The notes: generated by a model from the letters alone, not told the origin. A DNA stretch of 6,168 bases from Flavobacteriales bacterium UBA5871 (GCA_002432085.1 DJFN01000071.1:19838-26005), one strand, 5' to 3'; shown: positions 1 to 5,380, numbered from the stretch's first letter. Numbers and translations: made by a program.

Positions 1-209
1 AGGCCCTCATCATCCTCGCTGTCATCTCATTAGGTGCAACGCCGCAGAAATGCGATAAGAAAGACTGTGTCGAAAATATCAAGGAAGACTGCGCATGTAC
101 GATGCAATACGACCCGGTTTGCGGCTGCAACGGCAAAACTTACGGCAATGCGTGTTCAGCCCAATGTCATGGGATCACGAAGTATACGAAGGGGGAATGC
201 CCTCAATGA
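1..209 (+). CDS. Secreted Kazal-type serine protease inhibitor (5'-truncated)
   Basis: The reading frame starts at base 3 and is open to the TGA at 207-209, giving 68 residues; the true start lies before the window. The visible N-terminus is the hydrophobic core of a signal peptide ([15 protein letters not shown]), so the protein is exported. The mature part is cysteine-rich, with nine Cys. Residues about 30-66 carry the Kazal signature: C-x7-C (30/32 to 40), [14 protein letters not shown] (38-51), a Cys at 55 and a last Cys at 66. Kazal domains are small disulfide-locked folds that block serine proteases by presenting a loop to the active site; bacterial ones often have the PVCGC-GKTYGN form seen here. 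Two further Cys (17, 22) lie before the domain. Which protease it targets cannot be told. It converges with the thioredoxin-fold gene at 256. The domain call is firm; inhibitory activity is inferred. Confidence 0.85.
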   Translation, partial: ALIILAVISLGATPQKCDKKDCVENIKEDCACTMQYDPVCGCNGKTYGNACSAQCHGITKYTKGECPQ

Positions 210-264
210 TCAATGGACAGTTGACAATAAATTGTCAATTGTAAAATGTCATTTGTCAATTGAC
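210..264. repeat. Palindrome-rich TTGACAAT/CAATTGAC repeat between convergent genes
   Basis: This AT-rich stretch fills the gap between two converging genes. It holds TTGACAAT (221-228) and its reverse complement ATTGTCAA (231-238) two bases apart, and a perfect 10-bp palindrome GTCAATTGAC (255-264). The first 21 bases (210-230) match 4281-4301 at 18 of 21 positions, so it belongs to a family repeated in this window. Its right end overlaps the stop codon of the thioredoxin-fold gene. Its position would suit a bidirectional 3'-end signal, but there is no classical GC stem with a T tract. Confidence 0.6.
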
Positions 265-1116
265 TTGTTTGTCGTATTCCGAGCGGACGTATTGCAGATA
301 GGTTTCTACATCCGGAACGCCGTCCATGGCTTTTTGCAAGTGGGGAAGCGTTAAGCGGATCGTTTTTTCCACGATAGAAAAATCTTTGGCTTCAACGGCC
401 GCAGTGAACGATTCCTGTACGAACTGTTGAATTTTCCCTGCATAAACAGAAGGATCTACTTTTTCAGGATGCTCGATGAATTGTTTGCCGAGTGCAGACT
501 CCGGATCGTTTTCCTGCATGAAAAACACTTCGAATTCCACCTCATCGTCGAGATTCAGATCTTTGTATTTCTGGTAATACGTCGCCGTATAAGCATCAGC
601 CGAATCACTGTCGATATCGATCAGCGCCCCGATATAAGTCTTCAGATCGTTACGCGTTTTCTTTGAGTCGTGATAGGCTTTCGCAGTAATGAATCCAGGT
701 GATTTCTCCGGATAGGCCACTTCTTCACCGCGAGCAAGGAGCATCTGGGCGTCCATCGCACCCACGACTTTTTTCGCCAGTTGACCATCAGGTGTGAAGT
801 ACAACAGGGTCGGATAAGCATTTACCTGATAAGTCATCGCAGTTGAAGGTCCATCTGCTGCGTGCTCGGCATCGATCTGAATGCTGATGAAATTCTCGTT
901 GTAATAAGCCGACACCTGCGGATCTTTGAAAGCAGTAGCAGCCATGCGCTTACACGGTCCACACCAAACGGCGTAAACGTCTACAAAGACAGGCTTGTTT
1001 TCCTTTTTTCCTTTTGCCAGTGCTGCAGCCAGCGTACCGGTTTCAAACTGAATCTGTGCCTGGGCCCCGGTCATTGCGAGGAACAGCAGAATCATGACAG
1101 ATGCGATTTTTTTCAT
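256..1116 (-). CDS. Secreted thioredoxin-fold protein with WCGPC active site
   Basis: This is a 286-residue protein read from the ATG at 1116. Residues 1-21 form a signal peptide (MKKIASVMILLFLAMTGAQAQ), so it is periplasmic or otherwise exported. Residues about 25-125 are a thioredoxin-like domain: VFVDVYAVWCGPCKRM carries the redox pair Cys52 and Cys55, and AYPT carries the cis-proline at 102. A DUF255/Thioredoxin_7-like grouping is likely, and the intact CxxC predicts thiol-disulfide exchange. Residues about 130-286 are a predicted helical region that I do not recognise. An in-frame ATG nine codons upstream (1143) would give MNRTIETNT ahead of the signal peptide. I prefer 1116 because MKK begins a normal signal peptide and the candidate promoter box ends at about 1152. 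The gene appears to be transcribed alone. The substrate is unknown. Confidence 0.88.
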   Translation of the reverse strand: MKKIASVMILLFLAMTGAQAQIQFETGTLAAALAKGKKENKPVFVDVYAVWCGPCKRMAATAFKDPQVSAYYNENFISIQIDAEHAADGPSTAMTYQVNAYPTLLYFTPDGQLAKKVVGAMDAQMLLARGEEVAYPEKSPGFITAKAYHDSKKTRNDLKTYIGALIDIDSDSADAYTATYYQKYKDLNLDDEVEFEVFFMQENDPESALGKQFIEHPEKVDPSVYAGKIQQFVQESFTAAVEAKDFSIVEKTIRLTLPHLQKAMDGVPDVETYLQYVRSEYDKQVN

Positions 1117-1151
1117 CGTGTTGGTTTCAATCGTTCGATTCATCTATAAGA

Positions 1152-1159
1152 CGAAAGTA
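1152..1159 (-). promoter_or_regulatory. Candidate -7 box for the thioredoxin-fold gene
   Basis: On the minus strand this reads TACTTTCG, 7 of 8 matches to the Bacteroidota TAnnTTTG element. Transcription would begin near 1145, leaving a leader of about 30 nt before the ATG at 1116. No convincing TTG element lies about 20 nt upstream, so the call is tentative. Confidence 0.35.
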
Positions 1160-1229
1160 TTACTGAAAGGTACGATTTATTTTGACGGGTGGTTTTCAGG
1201 AGGTTGTTATTGGCTTGTTAAAAGGAATG

Positions 1230-1255
1230 ATGAATTAGCAATTATGAATTAGCAA
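1230..1255. repeat. Two tandem ATGAATTAGCAA units
   Basis: The 12-mer ATGAATTAGCAA occurs exactly at 1230-1241 and 1244-1255, separated by TT. It sits about 70 bp upstream of the candidate thioredoxin-fold promoter. It resembles intergenic filler repeats rather than an operator, and no function is assigned. Confidence 0.65.
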
Positions 1256-1362
1256 GGGGATTCATTTTCGGAAGCTCGTCAGAATTTTAAATGGAAAATT
1301 GAAAAGTTGGTGGTAATGAGGCGTGAGAAGTAGTCGAAGGGGCGACGTGCTGGGTAGTGGTC

Positions 1363-1488
1363 TTCCGCAGATTCCGCAGATGTTCGCTGAGCTGGGTGGT
1401 AGTTGGATGTTTATTGATTGGAGAACTGGTTATTGAGGAGTGAAGTACTAGGTATAGTTTCCCGCAGATCAAACGGATAATCGATGAG
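1363..1488. repeat. Two diverged copies of a CCGCAGAT-type unit, about 96 bp apart
   Basis: Copy one (1363-1391) and copy two (1459-1488) share the order CCGCAGAT, then C-purine-GAT, then CG-TGAG. Similarity continues weakly downstream into a G/T-rich TGGG-GTTG segment in both. This suggests an old tandem duplication, or two insertions of the same short intergenic repeat. Confidence 0.45.
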
Positions 1489-1508
1489 TTGTGGGTTGGT
1501 TGCACTTA

Positions 1509-1540
1509 CTGGAGACTGAAAAACCGGAGACTGGAAACCA
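1509..1540. repeat. GGAGACTG tandem repeat at the 3' end of the DUF5715-like gene
   Basis: CTGGAGACTG followed by AAAAACC is repeated as CCGGAGACTG followed by GAAACC; the core GGAGACTG occurs twice (1511-1518 and 1526-1533). The repeat ends one base before the minus-strand stop codon at 1542-1544, so it is the first sequence transcribed after that gene. Confidence 0.55.
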
Positions 1541-1541
1541 A

Positions 1542-2273
1542 TTACCGGGTGACGACGTGGAAGCAGGTCTGATAGATTTCGTAGGTGACCCAGCATTTTT
1601 GTTCAGCGCGGAGCTCGTAAAGGGTTATGGCGAGAACTTCTCGGAGGTGTTCTGCTTCGGCGGCGGTTAATGGTCGCTTGAATTCGTAGGAACTGTAGGA
1701 AAGGTCGAAGGTCGTTCCGTGTAAATGGGCACTCTGACGAATGGCATTGCGGTTATGACGACGCAAGCGGGCAACGGAGCTCCTGGTGCGCAGTACGGAA
1801 GTCACGACGAGTTTTGCACCGTAAAGATCGGTGTTGATCAGTTTTTTCTGGAAACGCTCGGCGATGGTATCTATCAGCTGCCGGGTTTTCGGAACGGCGT
1901 AAGGAAACGAATAGCGCATCGTATCGACGGCGTAGGTTTTCGTGGACGCGATTTCTATAAGTCGGCCTTTGCGGATCATTCCGTCGATTTCCCGCACGAA
2001 GCGCAATTCGGGAATGCCTTCTTTGCAGGAATGTGCCCAGTATTGCGCCAGGCTATCGGACAAGCGCCACGCGTAGGATTCGTAAGGCTTGCAAGGCTCT
2101 GCCGGTTTTTTCTGCTCAAAAGTCGTATTGGTAGCCCAGTTGTAGCAGCGGGTGAGCTGTTTTTTCGTCCAGGCAGGATCGGCGAAAAAGACCGCCAGTG
2201 CCAGCGCCCAGTTGAATGTCAGTGCCACCGCGATGCGTTTGGCCCAGCGTATGCCTCTCCTTTTCCTGCTCAT
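1542..2273 (-). CDS. Membrane-anchored DUF5715/M15-like (LAS metallopeptidase-fold) protein
   Basis: This is a 243-residue protein from the ATG at 2273. A basic N-terminus (MSRKRRGIRWAKR) precedes a hydrophobic segment at about 14-31, giving an N-terminal anchor or uncleaved signal, with the rest outside the membrane. Residues about 154-243 match the DUF5715/Peptidase_M15 pattern as I know it: LVVTSVLRT (155-163), HNRNA (173-177), then SAHLHGTTFD (181-190). That last stretch fits S-x-H-x2-G-x3-D, whose His183 and Asp190 would be zinc ligands, with a C-terminal CFHV giving His239. M15 enzymes are zinc DD- or LD-peptidases of peptidoglycan. The Glu usually three residues before the last His is absent (Thr236); Glu232 is the nearest acid. 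Activity is therefore unproven. An ATG three codons upstream (2282) lies inside the -7 box and is less likely. It is monocistronic and divergent from tRNA-Lys. Confidence 0.8.
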   Translation of the reverse strand: MSRKRRGIRWAKRIAVALTFNWALALAVFFADPAWTKKQLTRCYNWATNTTFEQKKPAEPCKPYESYAWRLSDSLAQYWAHSCKEGIPELRFVREIDGMIRKGRLIEIASTKTYAVDTMRYSFPYAVPKTRQLIDTIAERFQKKLINTDLYGAKLVVTSVLRTRSSVARLRRHNRNAIRQSAHLHGTTFDLSYSSYEFKRPLTAAEAEHLREVLAITLYELRAEQKCWVTYEIYQTCFHVVTR

Positions 2274-2279
2274 TGACTG

Positions 2280-2310
2280 CAAAAATACGTTCTGCTGCAG
2301 GAAAGTGCAA
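2280..2310 (-). promoter_or_regulatory. Bacteroidota-type promoter of the DUF5715-like gene
   Basis: On the minus strand TTG (2310-2308), a 20-nt spacer and TATTTTTG (2287-2280) match the TTG/TAnnTTTG consensus perfectly at the -7 box. Transcription would start at about 2275-2273, on or just ahead of the ATG at 2273-2271, implying a leaderless or near-leaderless message. Confidence 0.65.
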
Positions 2311-2350
2311 TTTATCGGGTGATGGTTTTTTACACGTCAACCCGTTCAAA

Positions 2351-2386
2351 AACAGCCCGAAACAGCCCGGAAACAGGCTTTTCCGG
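2351..2386. repeat. 10-bp tandem AACAGCCCGR repeat and overlapping inverted repeat
   Basis: AACAGCCCGA (2351-2360) and AACAGCCCGG (2361-2370) are followed by a partial third copy, AAACAGGC. Overlapping the second unit is a 7-bp inverted repeat CCGGAAA/TTTCCGG (2367-2373 and 2380-2386) with a 6-nt loop. It lies between two divergent promoters and has no T tract. A regulator site is possible but unsupported otherwise. Confidence 0.4.
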
Positions 2387-2429
2387 TTAAACTACCTGTA
2401 TTTTTTTCGAGAAAAAATAGTCGCTGCTA

Positions 2430-2459
2430 TTGCGAGAATCTAAAATAGACCTATCTTTG
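2430..2459 (+). promoter_or_regulatory. Promoter of tRNA-Lys
   Basis: TTG at 2430-2432, a 19-nt spacer and TATCTTTG at 2452-2459 fit the Bacteroidota consensus exactly. Transcription would start at about 2465, leaving a 5' leader of roughly 15 nt before the tRNA. Confidence 0.75.
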
Positions 2460-2479
2460 CACCCGTCTAACGAGACAAT

Positions 2480-2552
2480 GATTCGGTAGCTCAGCTGGTA
2501 GAGCAATACACTTTTAATGTATGGGTCCTGGGTTCGAATCCCAGCCGAATCA
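2480..2552 (+). tRNA. tRNA-Lys (anticodon TTT)
   Basis: A complete 73-nt cloverleaf is visible. The acceptor stem is GATTCGG/CCGAATC. The D arm is GCTC-AGCTGGTA-GAGC. The anticodon stem is ATACA/TGTAT around the loop CTTTTAA, with anticodon TTT at 2513-2515. The T arm is CTGGG-TTCGAAT-CCCAG, and the discriminator base is A. The 3' CCA is not encoded and must be added after transcription. It is a stand-alone gene with its own promoter and terminator. Confidence 0.97.
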
Positions 2553-2601
2553 CAACAAAAAGAGCGAGTGAGTGCGAAAGCAGTTACTCGCTTTTTTGTT
2601 G
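2553..2601 (+). terminator. Intrinsic terminator of tRNA-Lys
   Basis: A 12-position stem (2564-2575 with 2580-2591; ten Watson-Crick pairs, one G-T, one G-G mismatch) is capped by a GAAA tetraloop and followed by TTTTTT (2592-2597). Flanking CAACAAAAA and TTTTTGTTG extend the pairing, so the A-rich left side could also stop transcription arriving from the right. Confidence 0.85.
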
Positions 2602-2604
2602 TCC

Positions 2605-2655
2605 CTCACACTCACACTAGCTCTTTTTCAGTGTGAGCGTTAGACTTGAGTGTGA
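2605..2655. repeat. Paired CTCACACT / AGTGTGA inverted repeats upstream of the TPR gene
   Basis: CTCACACT occurs twice, overlapping by two bases (2605-2612 and 2611-2618). Its reverse complement occurs at 2630-2637 (AGTGTGAG) and, one base shorter, at 2649-2655 (AGTGTGA). The inner pair makes a perfect 8-bp stem with an 11-nt loop. In addition, 2609-2628 is nearly the reverse complement of 2557-2574, the left side of the tRNA terminator. All of this lies in the 79-nt gap before the TPR start codon. Confidence 0.55.
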
Positions 2656-2680
2656 AAGTTGCAATTTCAACTCTCCGTAA

Positions 2681-3565
2681 ATGGAAAATCCCGACTTTGA
2701 ACGACATAGCTTTATCAATCTTCAGGAATTCCTTAAAGGAAGTCGTCTGCTTGAACCTTATAAGGAAGAAGTCAGACAATACTTTGGCGAGCAATTTCTT
2801 ATCGCTGTCAGACTATGGCAGGATGACAAATTGGACGAAGCATTATCCATATTTGACAATGTGTACGAGTTCTATCCCAATTTCTTTATTCATAAATTCA
2901 TACGCCTGGCAGATAGGATCAAACATGAAGACAGCGAGGCTTTACTCGCAGAACTTGATACAACTGACTACCACAAATTCCCCGAAAACCTTGACAAGTT
3001 CTTTTACAAGCTTTCACGGGCATTGTTGTATTTTAAGCAATTTGACATTGATGAATGCATCAACGAATGTGAACAGACGATTTCGATCAATAAATTCTTC
3101 GCACCTGTGTATATAATGCTGGGCGATTGCTTATTACTCAGATACCGGTATAAAGAAGCGATCAAAGTATACCAGACCGCGTTACGATCGAATTACAAAA
3201 CCGATCACAGCAAAGCCAACCTTGCGTATGCATATTTCAGACTGAATAAAAATCGCAGAGCCAGAAAACTTTTTCAGTCTATTGTAGATCAATTCCCTGA
3301 GAACCACAAAATACAGTACAATATGGCTTTGTGCTATTTAAGAGCGCGGAAGCATGATCTCGCTTTGTACTACCTGGATAGAGTCGAGAAAATCAATCCG
3401 GATTTCAGCGGTCTTCATTTGACACGCGGTGGCATATACCTTAAACAAGGTAAAATGGATAAAGCGATAAAATCATTGGAGAAAGCAACGAATTTAGGCA
3501 GTGCGAACGCCGAAAACCTGTTGAAGAACATAACTCAAAAGATGAAAATACCTTCGTCAAAATGA
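2681..3565 (+). CDS. Cytoplasmic tetratricopeptide-repeat (TPR) protein
   Basis: This is a 294-residue protein with no signal peptide or membrane segment, so probably cytoplasmic. About six TPR-like helical hairpins are visible, near residues 36-67, 107-138, 141-173, 176-207, 210-240 and 244-273. The last three are the clearest, for example KIQYNMALCYLRARKHDLAL and GGIYLKQGKMDKAIKSLEKA. TPR arrays bind other proteins; no catalytic domain is present and the partner is unknown. A short charged N-terminus (1-35) and C-terminus (274-294) flank the array. The ATG at 2681 is the first in frame after the tRNA terminator, with an A-rich GTAA before it and no Shine-Dalgarno. A weak TAGACTTG box (2641-2648) could be its promoter; otherwise it would depend on read-through from tRNA-Lys. 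GC content is near 40% in four 60-base lines counted, well below the neighbouring genes, which may mean separate ancestry. Confidence 0.85.
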   Translation: MENPDFERHSFINLQEFLKGSRLLEPYKEEVRQYFGEQFLIAVRLWQDDKLDEALSIFDNVYEFYPNFFIHKFIRLADRIKHEDSEALLAELDTTDYHKFPENLDKFFYKLSRALLYFKQFDIDECINECEQTISINKFFAPVYIMLGDCLLLRYRYKEAIKVYQTALRSNYKTDHSKANLAYAYFRLNKNRRARKLFQSIVDQFPENHKIQYNMALCYLRARKHDLALYYLDRVEKINPDFSGLHLTRGGIYLKQGKMDKAIKSLEKATNLGSANAENLLKNITQKMKIPSSK

Positions 3566-3602
3566 CCCAAAAATTCTGAAATCAATTGGCCATAACGCGA
3601 CT

Positions 3603-4235
3603 TTACAACACCACACTCCACGACTTGATCTCCCAGGTGTTCATCGTTCCACCACCTAAGTCTTCTTCCCATTTGATGAGTCCAACGGAATCGGCAAAGT
3701 ACATATAGATGTCGTGATCGGAAAGATTGAAGGAAGTTCCGGGAATGGTTTTTACAAGCACTTTCTTCACATCCGTGAACGTATGACCGTTTAATGTAAG
3801 CGACGGCAGGACTTCAATATGGACCGTGTATTCGTCACCATAAGTACTAGTCCCGCTGTAAATAAGACGTCCATTATGATTTCCTGCCGCTGCGGAATCT
3901 TTGTACAGGCCCGCATGGATGAGCAGGTAATCGTATTCGGTATTGGTCAGGAAGCTTTTGACGGTGATGCGGTTTTCCTGAACATCCGATCCGCCGGAGC
4001 ATTCACTCGGATATTCGCCTTTGAAGCTGTTGTCGACCGTTGAAATCACAGCCTGGCTATCGAGCGCCAGGGTTTCCGGATTTTGATAAACCCAATACGT
4101 TCCTGGCTGGAATTCGTATTGATCCATACTGGCGTGCTGCGTAACGTGTACGTGCGGCTTGTAGTTTTCACAAGTTTCTTTCTTACAGGCAACTGCAAGC
4201 AAAGCGGTCAACAGAATAAGACTGGCTTTTCTCAT
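3603..4235 (-). CDS. Lipoprotein of unknown function
   Basis: This is a 210-residue protein from the ATG at 4235. The N-terminus MRKASLILLTALLAVAC is a type II signal peptide; the lipobox LAVAC predicts lipidation of Cys17 and anchoring in the outer or inner membrane. The next residues, KKE, have no Asp at +2. The mature part is Ser/Thr/Gly/Tyr-rich and probably beta-rich. Near residues 45-50 it has GTYWVY, a pattern I associate with Bacteroidota lipoproteins of unknown role. I recognise no enzyme motif. An upstream in-frame ATG (4277) would place 14 extra residues before the signal peptide and lies inside the repeat at 4274-4308, so 4235 is preferred. No promoter box is evident in the 74-bp gap upstream, so it is probably co-transcribed with the 4310-5380 gene. 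It converges on the TPR gene, 37 bp apart. Confidence 0.75.
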   Translation of the reverse strand: MRKASLILLTALLAVACKKETCENYKPHVHVTQHASMDQYEFQPGTYWVYQNPETLALDSQAVISTVDNSFKGEYPSECSGGSDVQENRITVKSFLTNTEYDYLLIHAGLYKDSAAAGNHNGRLIYSGTSTYGDEYTVHIEVLPSLTLNGHTFTDVKKVLVKTIPGTSFNLSDHDIYMYFADSVGLIKWEEDLGGGTMNTWEIKSWSVVL

Positions 4236-4273
4236 ATTGCTTAAACGTTGAATGAGGGGAATTCGTTTGCTGG

Positions 4274-4308
4274 GCAATTGTCAATTGACAGTGGACAATG
4301 ACAATTGC
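4274..4308. repeat. Inverted repeat of the CAATTGTCA family between two operon genes
   Basis: GCAATTGTCA (4274-4283) and TGACAATTGC (4299-4308) form a perfect 10-bp stem around a 15-nt loop. Bases 4281-4301 match 210-230 at 18 of 21 positions. It begins one base after the stop codon of the 4310-5380 gene, so it could act as an mRNA 3'-end or processing hairpin between that gene and the lipoprotein. It lacks a T tract and is not a typical terminator. Confidence 0.65.
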
Positions 4309-4309
4309 T

Positions 4310-5380
4310 TTATTCTGCTTGTTTAAAGAAGTAGCGAAAGTGTTTGTAGCTGCTGTATTCGAGCTTGTTGCGGGACCTTTTTCCGGGTACGATGATGTTC
4401 GGAATCCATTCCACAATAAGGTATTCGTCTTTTCGGGAAGCGCGCCACCACCCTTCTCCGAGCTTTGCGTCGCTGTAAAAGCTGCCGGGCAGAAATAAGC
4501 TATCGAGCCCGAATGCGTTTGCTATTTCCGAACCGGTGAACGTTCGGAAAGAATTGATAGCCTGATAACATCTTTCGAGCCGGAAAATCTGGCTTTGGGT
4601 CCTGTAGCCGCTCTGCGTGTAATAATCGAACCAGGTGAAATGCCAGATCGTGGTATCGTTTTCCGAGCCGAATAGAGCGTCTACGGGTTGTGTTTCGATT
4701 CGCAACGAATCCATCTGATCACGGATTTTTTCAGCCGTAGCGCGATCTGTTACATCTTTCATCTGCTCCGCGAAAGGAAAATAGCCGTGCAGCGTTGCGG
4801 CAGACTCAGGCGCCGCTGTCAGCGGAAACGGGATGGTCTTGCGTTTGAAGAAATAGCGGGCCTGGTGGTTATAGTAGTAATTACTTTCGCTGATTTTCTG
4901 CAGCGCTTCGGGATTCAGCGTCCATTCTGCAACGAGGAAATCGCCTGACCGGAAGTAATGCCATGCTCCATCGGTGCGGTGGAGAAACGCATCGTTTGTC
5001 AGGCTATCCGACCGAAACGCCTCAACGATGGCTTGCGTTGTAAAAAATTCGGTGCTGTCGGTGTTTTGAAAATAAAAATCGTGGAAATGCGGCTGACTCA
5101 TCGATATAGAACCGCTTTGCGTATGGTCGCTGTGCCAGACACAACGCCAGAAAGTCGCGTCTTTTGCAATAGCCGAATCGGCGATCGCAACCGTGTCTTT
5201 CAGTACTTCATTCATCTGCCGTGCAATCGGAACGACGGAATCCCAATCCGTCACTTGTTGCATGCTTTTGTCAAACGGATATTTTCCCGTCGTAGTTAAA
5301 GAATCCGTCTGCGCAATCAACGCCAATCGACAGAACAGCATTACAGCTACGCAGCAGATTTTCATTCTCAGATCGTTCAT
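4310..5380 (-). CDS. Exported protein with two diverged copies of one unknown domain
   Basis: This is a 356-residue protein. The N-terminus (MNDLRMKICCVAVMLFCRLALIAQ) is a Sec signal peptide, probably cut near residue 23 or 24; an internal ATG at 5365 would also give a good signal peptide. The rest is two copies of one domain, about 34-180 and 200-354. Matching landmarks are YPFDKSMQQVTD/YFPFAEQMKDVTD, FWRCVWHSDHTQSG (77-90)/IWHFTWFDYYTQSG (245-258), FLVAEW (148-153)/YLIVEW (320-325), and NHQARYFFKR (171-180)/YKHFRYFFKQ (345-354). The domain is rich in aromatic residues and I do not recognise it; no metal or catalytic motif stands out. It is probably the first gene of an operon with the lipoprotein. 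Only an imperfect promoter box (TAGAATTTG, one base too long, at 5428-5420) is seen upstream. GC is about 54% in two lines counted. Confidence 0.78.
   Translation of the reverse strand: MNDLRMKICCVAVMLFCRLALIAQTDSLTTTGKYPFDKSMQQVTDWDSVVPIARQMNEVLKDTVAIADSAIAKDATFWRCVWHSDHTQSGSISMSQPHFHDFYFQNTDSTEFFTTQAIVEAFRSDSLTNDAFLHRTDGAWHYFRSGDFLVAEWTLNPEALQKISESNYYYNHQARYFFKRKTIPFPLTAAPESAATLHGYFPFAEQMKDVTDRATAEKIRDQMDSLRIETQPVDALFGSENDTTIWHFTWFDYYTQSGYRTQSQIFRLERCYQAINSFRTFTGSEIANAFGLDSLFLPGSFYSDAKLGEGWWRASRKDEYLIVEWIPNIIVPGKRSRNKLEYSSYKHFRYFFKQAE

Larger units (their letters stand above)
1160..1541. other. Gene-free stretch with degenerate short repeats
   Basis: No reading frame here looks real; the short minus-strand frames are low-complexity Ser/Thr/Pro/Ile translations. 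The stretch holds three kinds of short repeat: ATGAATTAGCAA twice with a 14-bp period (1230-1255), two diverged copies of a CCGCAGAT unit (1363-1391 and 1459-1488), and two GGAGACTG units (1509-1540). No RNA gene is recognisable. It lies downstream of the DUF5715-like gene and upstream of the thioredoxin-fold gene. Confidence 0.6.

Noticed and set aside
210..264. CRISPR-like array
   Set aside because: The repeats are short, irregular and overlapping, with no regular spacers and no cas gene in the window.
34..354. 106-residue plus-strand frame across the Kazal gene end
   Set aside because: It is in another frame of the real Kazal gene, then reads through the repeat and the opposite strand of the thioredoxin-fold gene. 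Its composition is not protein-like.
1287..1505. 72-residue minus-strand frame in the gene-free stretch
   Set aside because: It is a low-complexity Thr/Ser/Pro translation of the repeats, with no promoter and no family resemblance.
1160..1541. Remnant of an insertion sequence
   Set aside because: No terminal inverted repeats, target-site duplication or transposase-like translation were found.
1411..1596. 61-residue minus-strand frame with a duplicated FQSPV phrase
   Set aside because: The phrase is the translation of the GGAGACTG repeat, and the frame overlaps the end of the DUF5715-like gene.
1725..2276. 183-residue plus-strand frame
   Set aside because: It is the antisense shadow of the DUF5715-like gene, whose motifs and promoter are clear on the other strand.
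2480..3600. Genomic island integrated at tRNA-Lys
   Set aside because: No integrase and no second copy of the tRNA 3' end are seen up to the convergent gene. Only one AT-rich gene is present.
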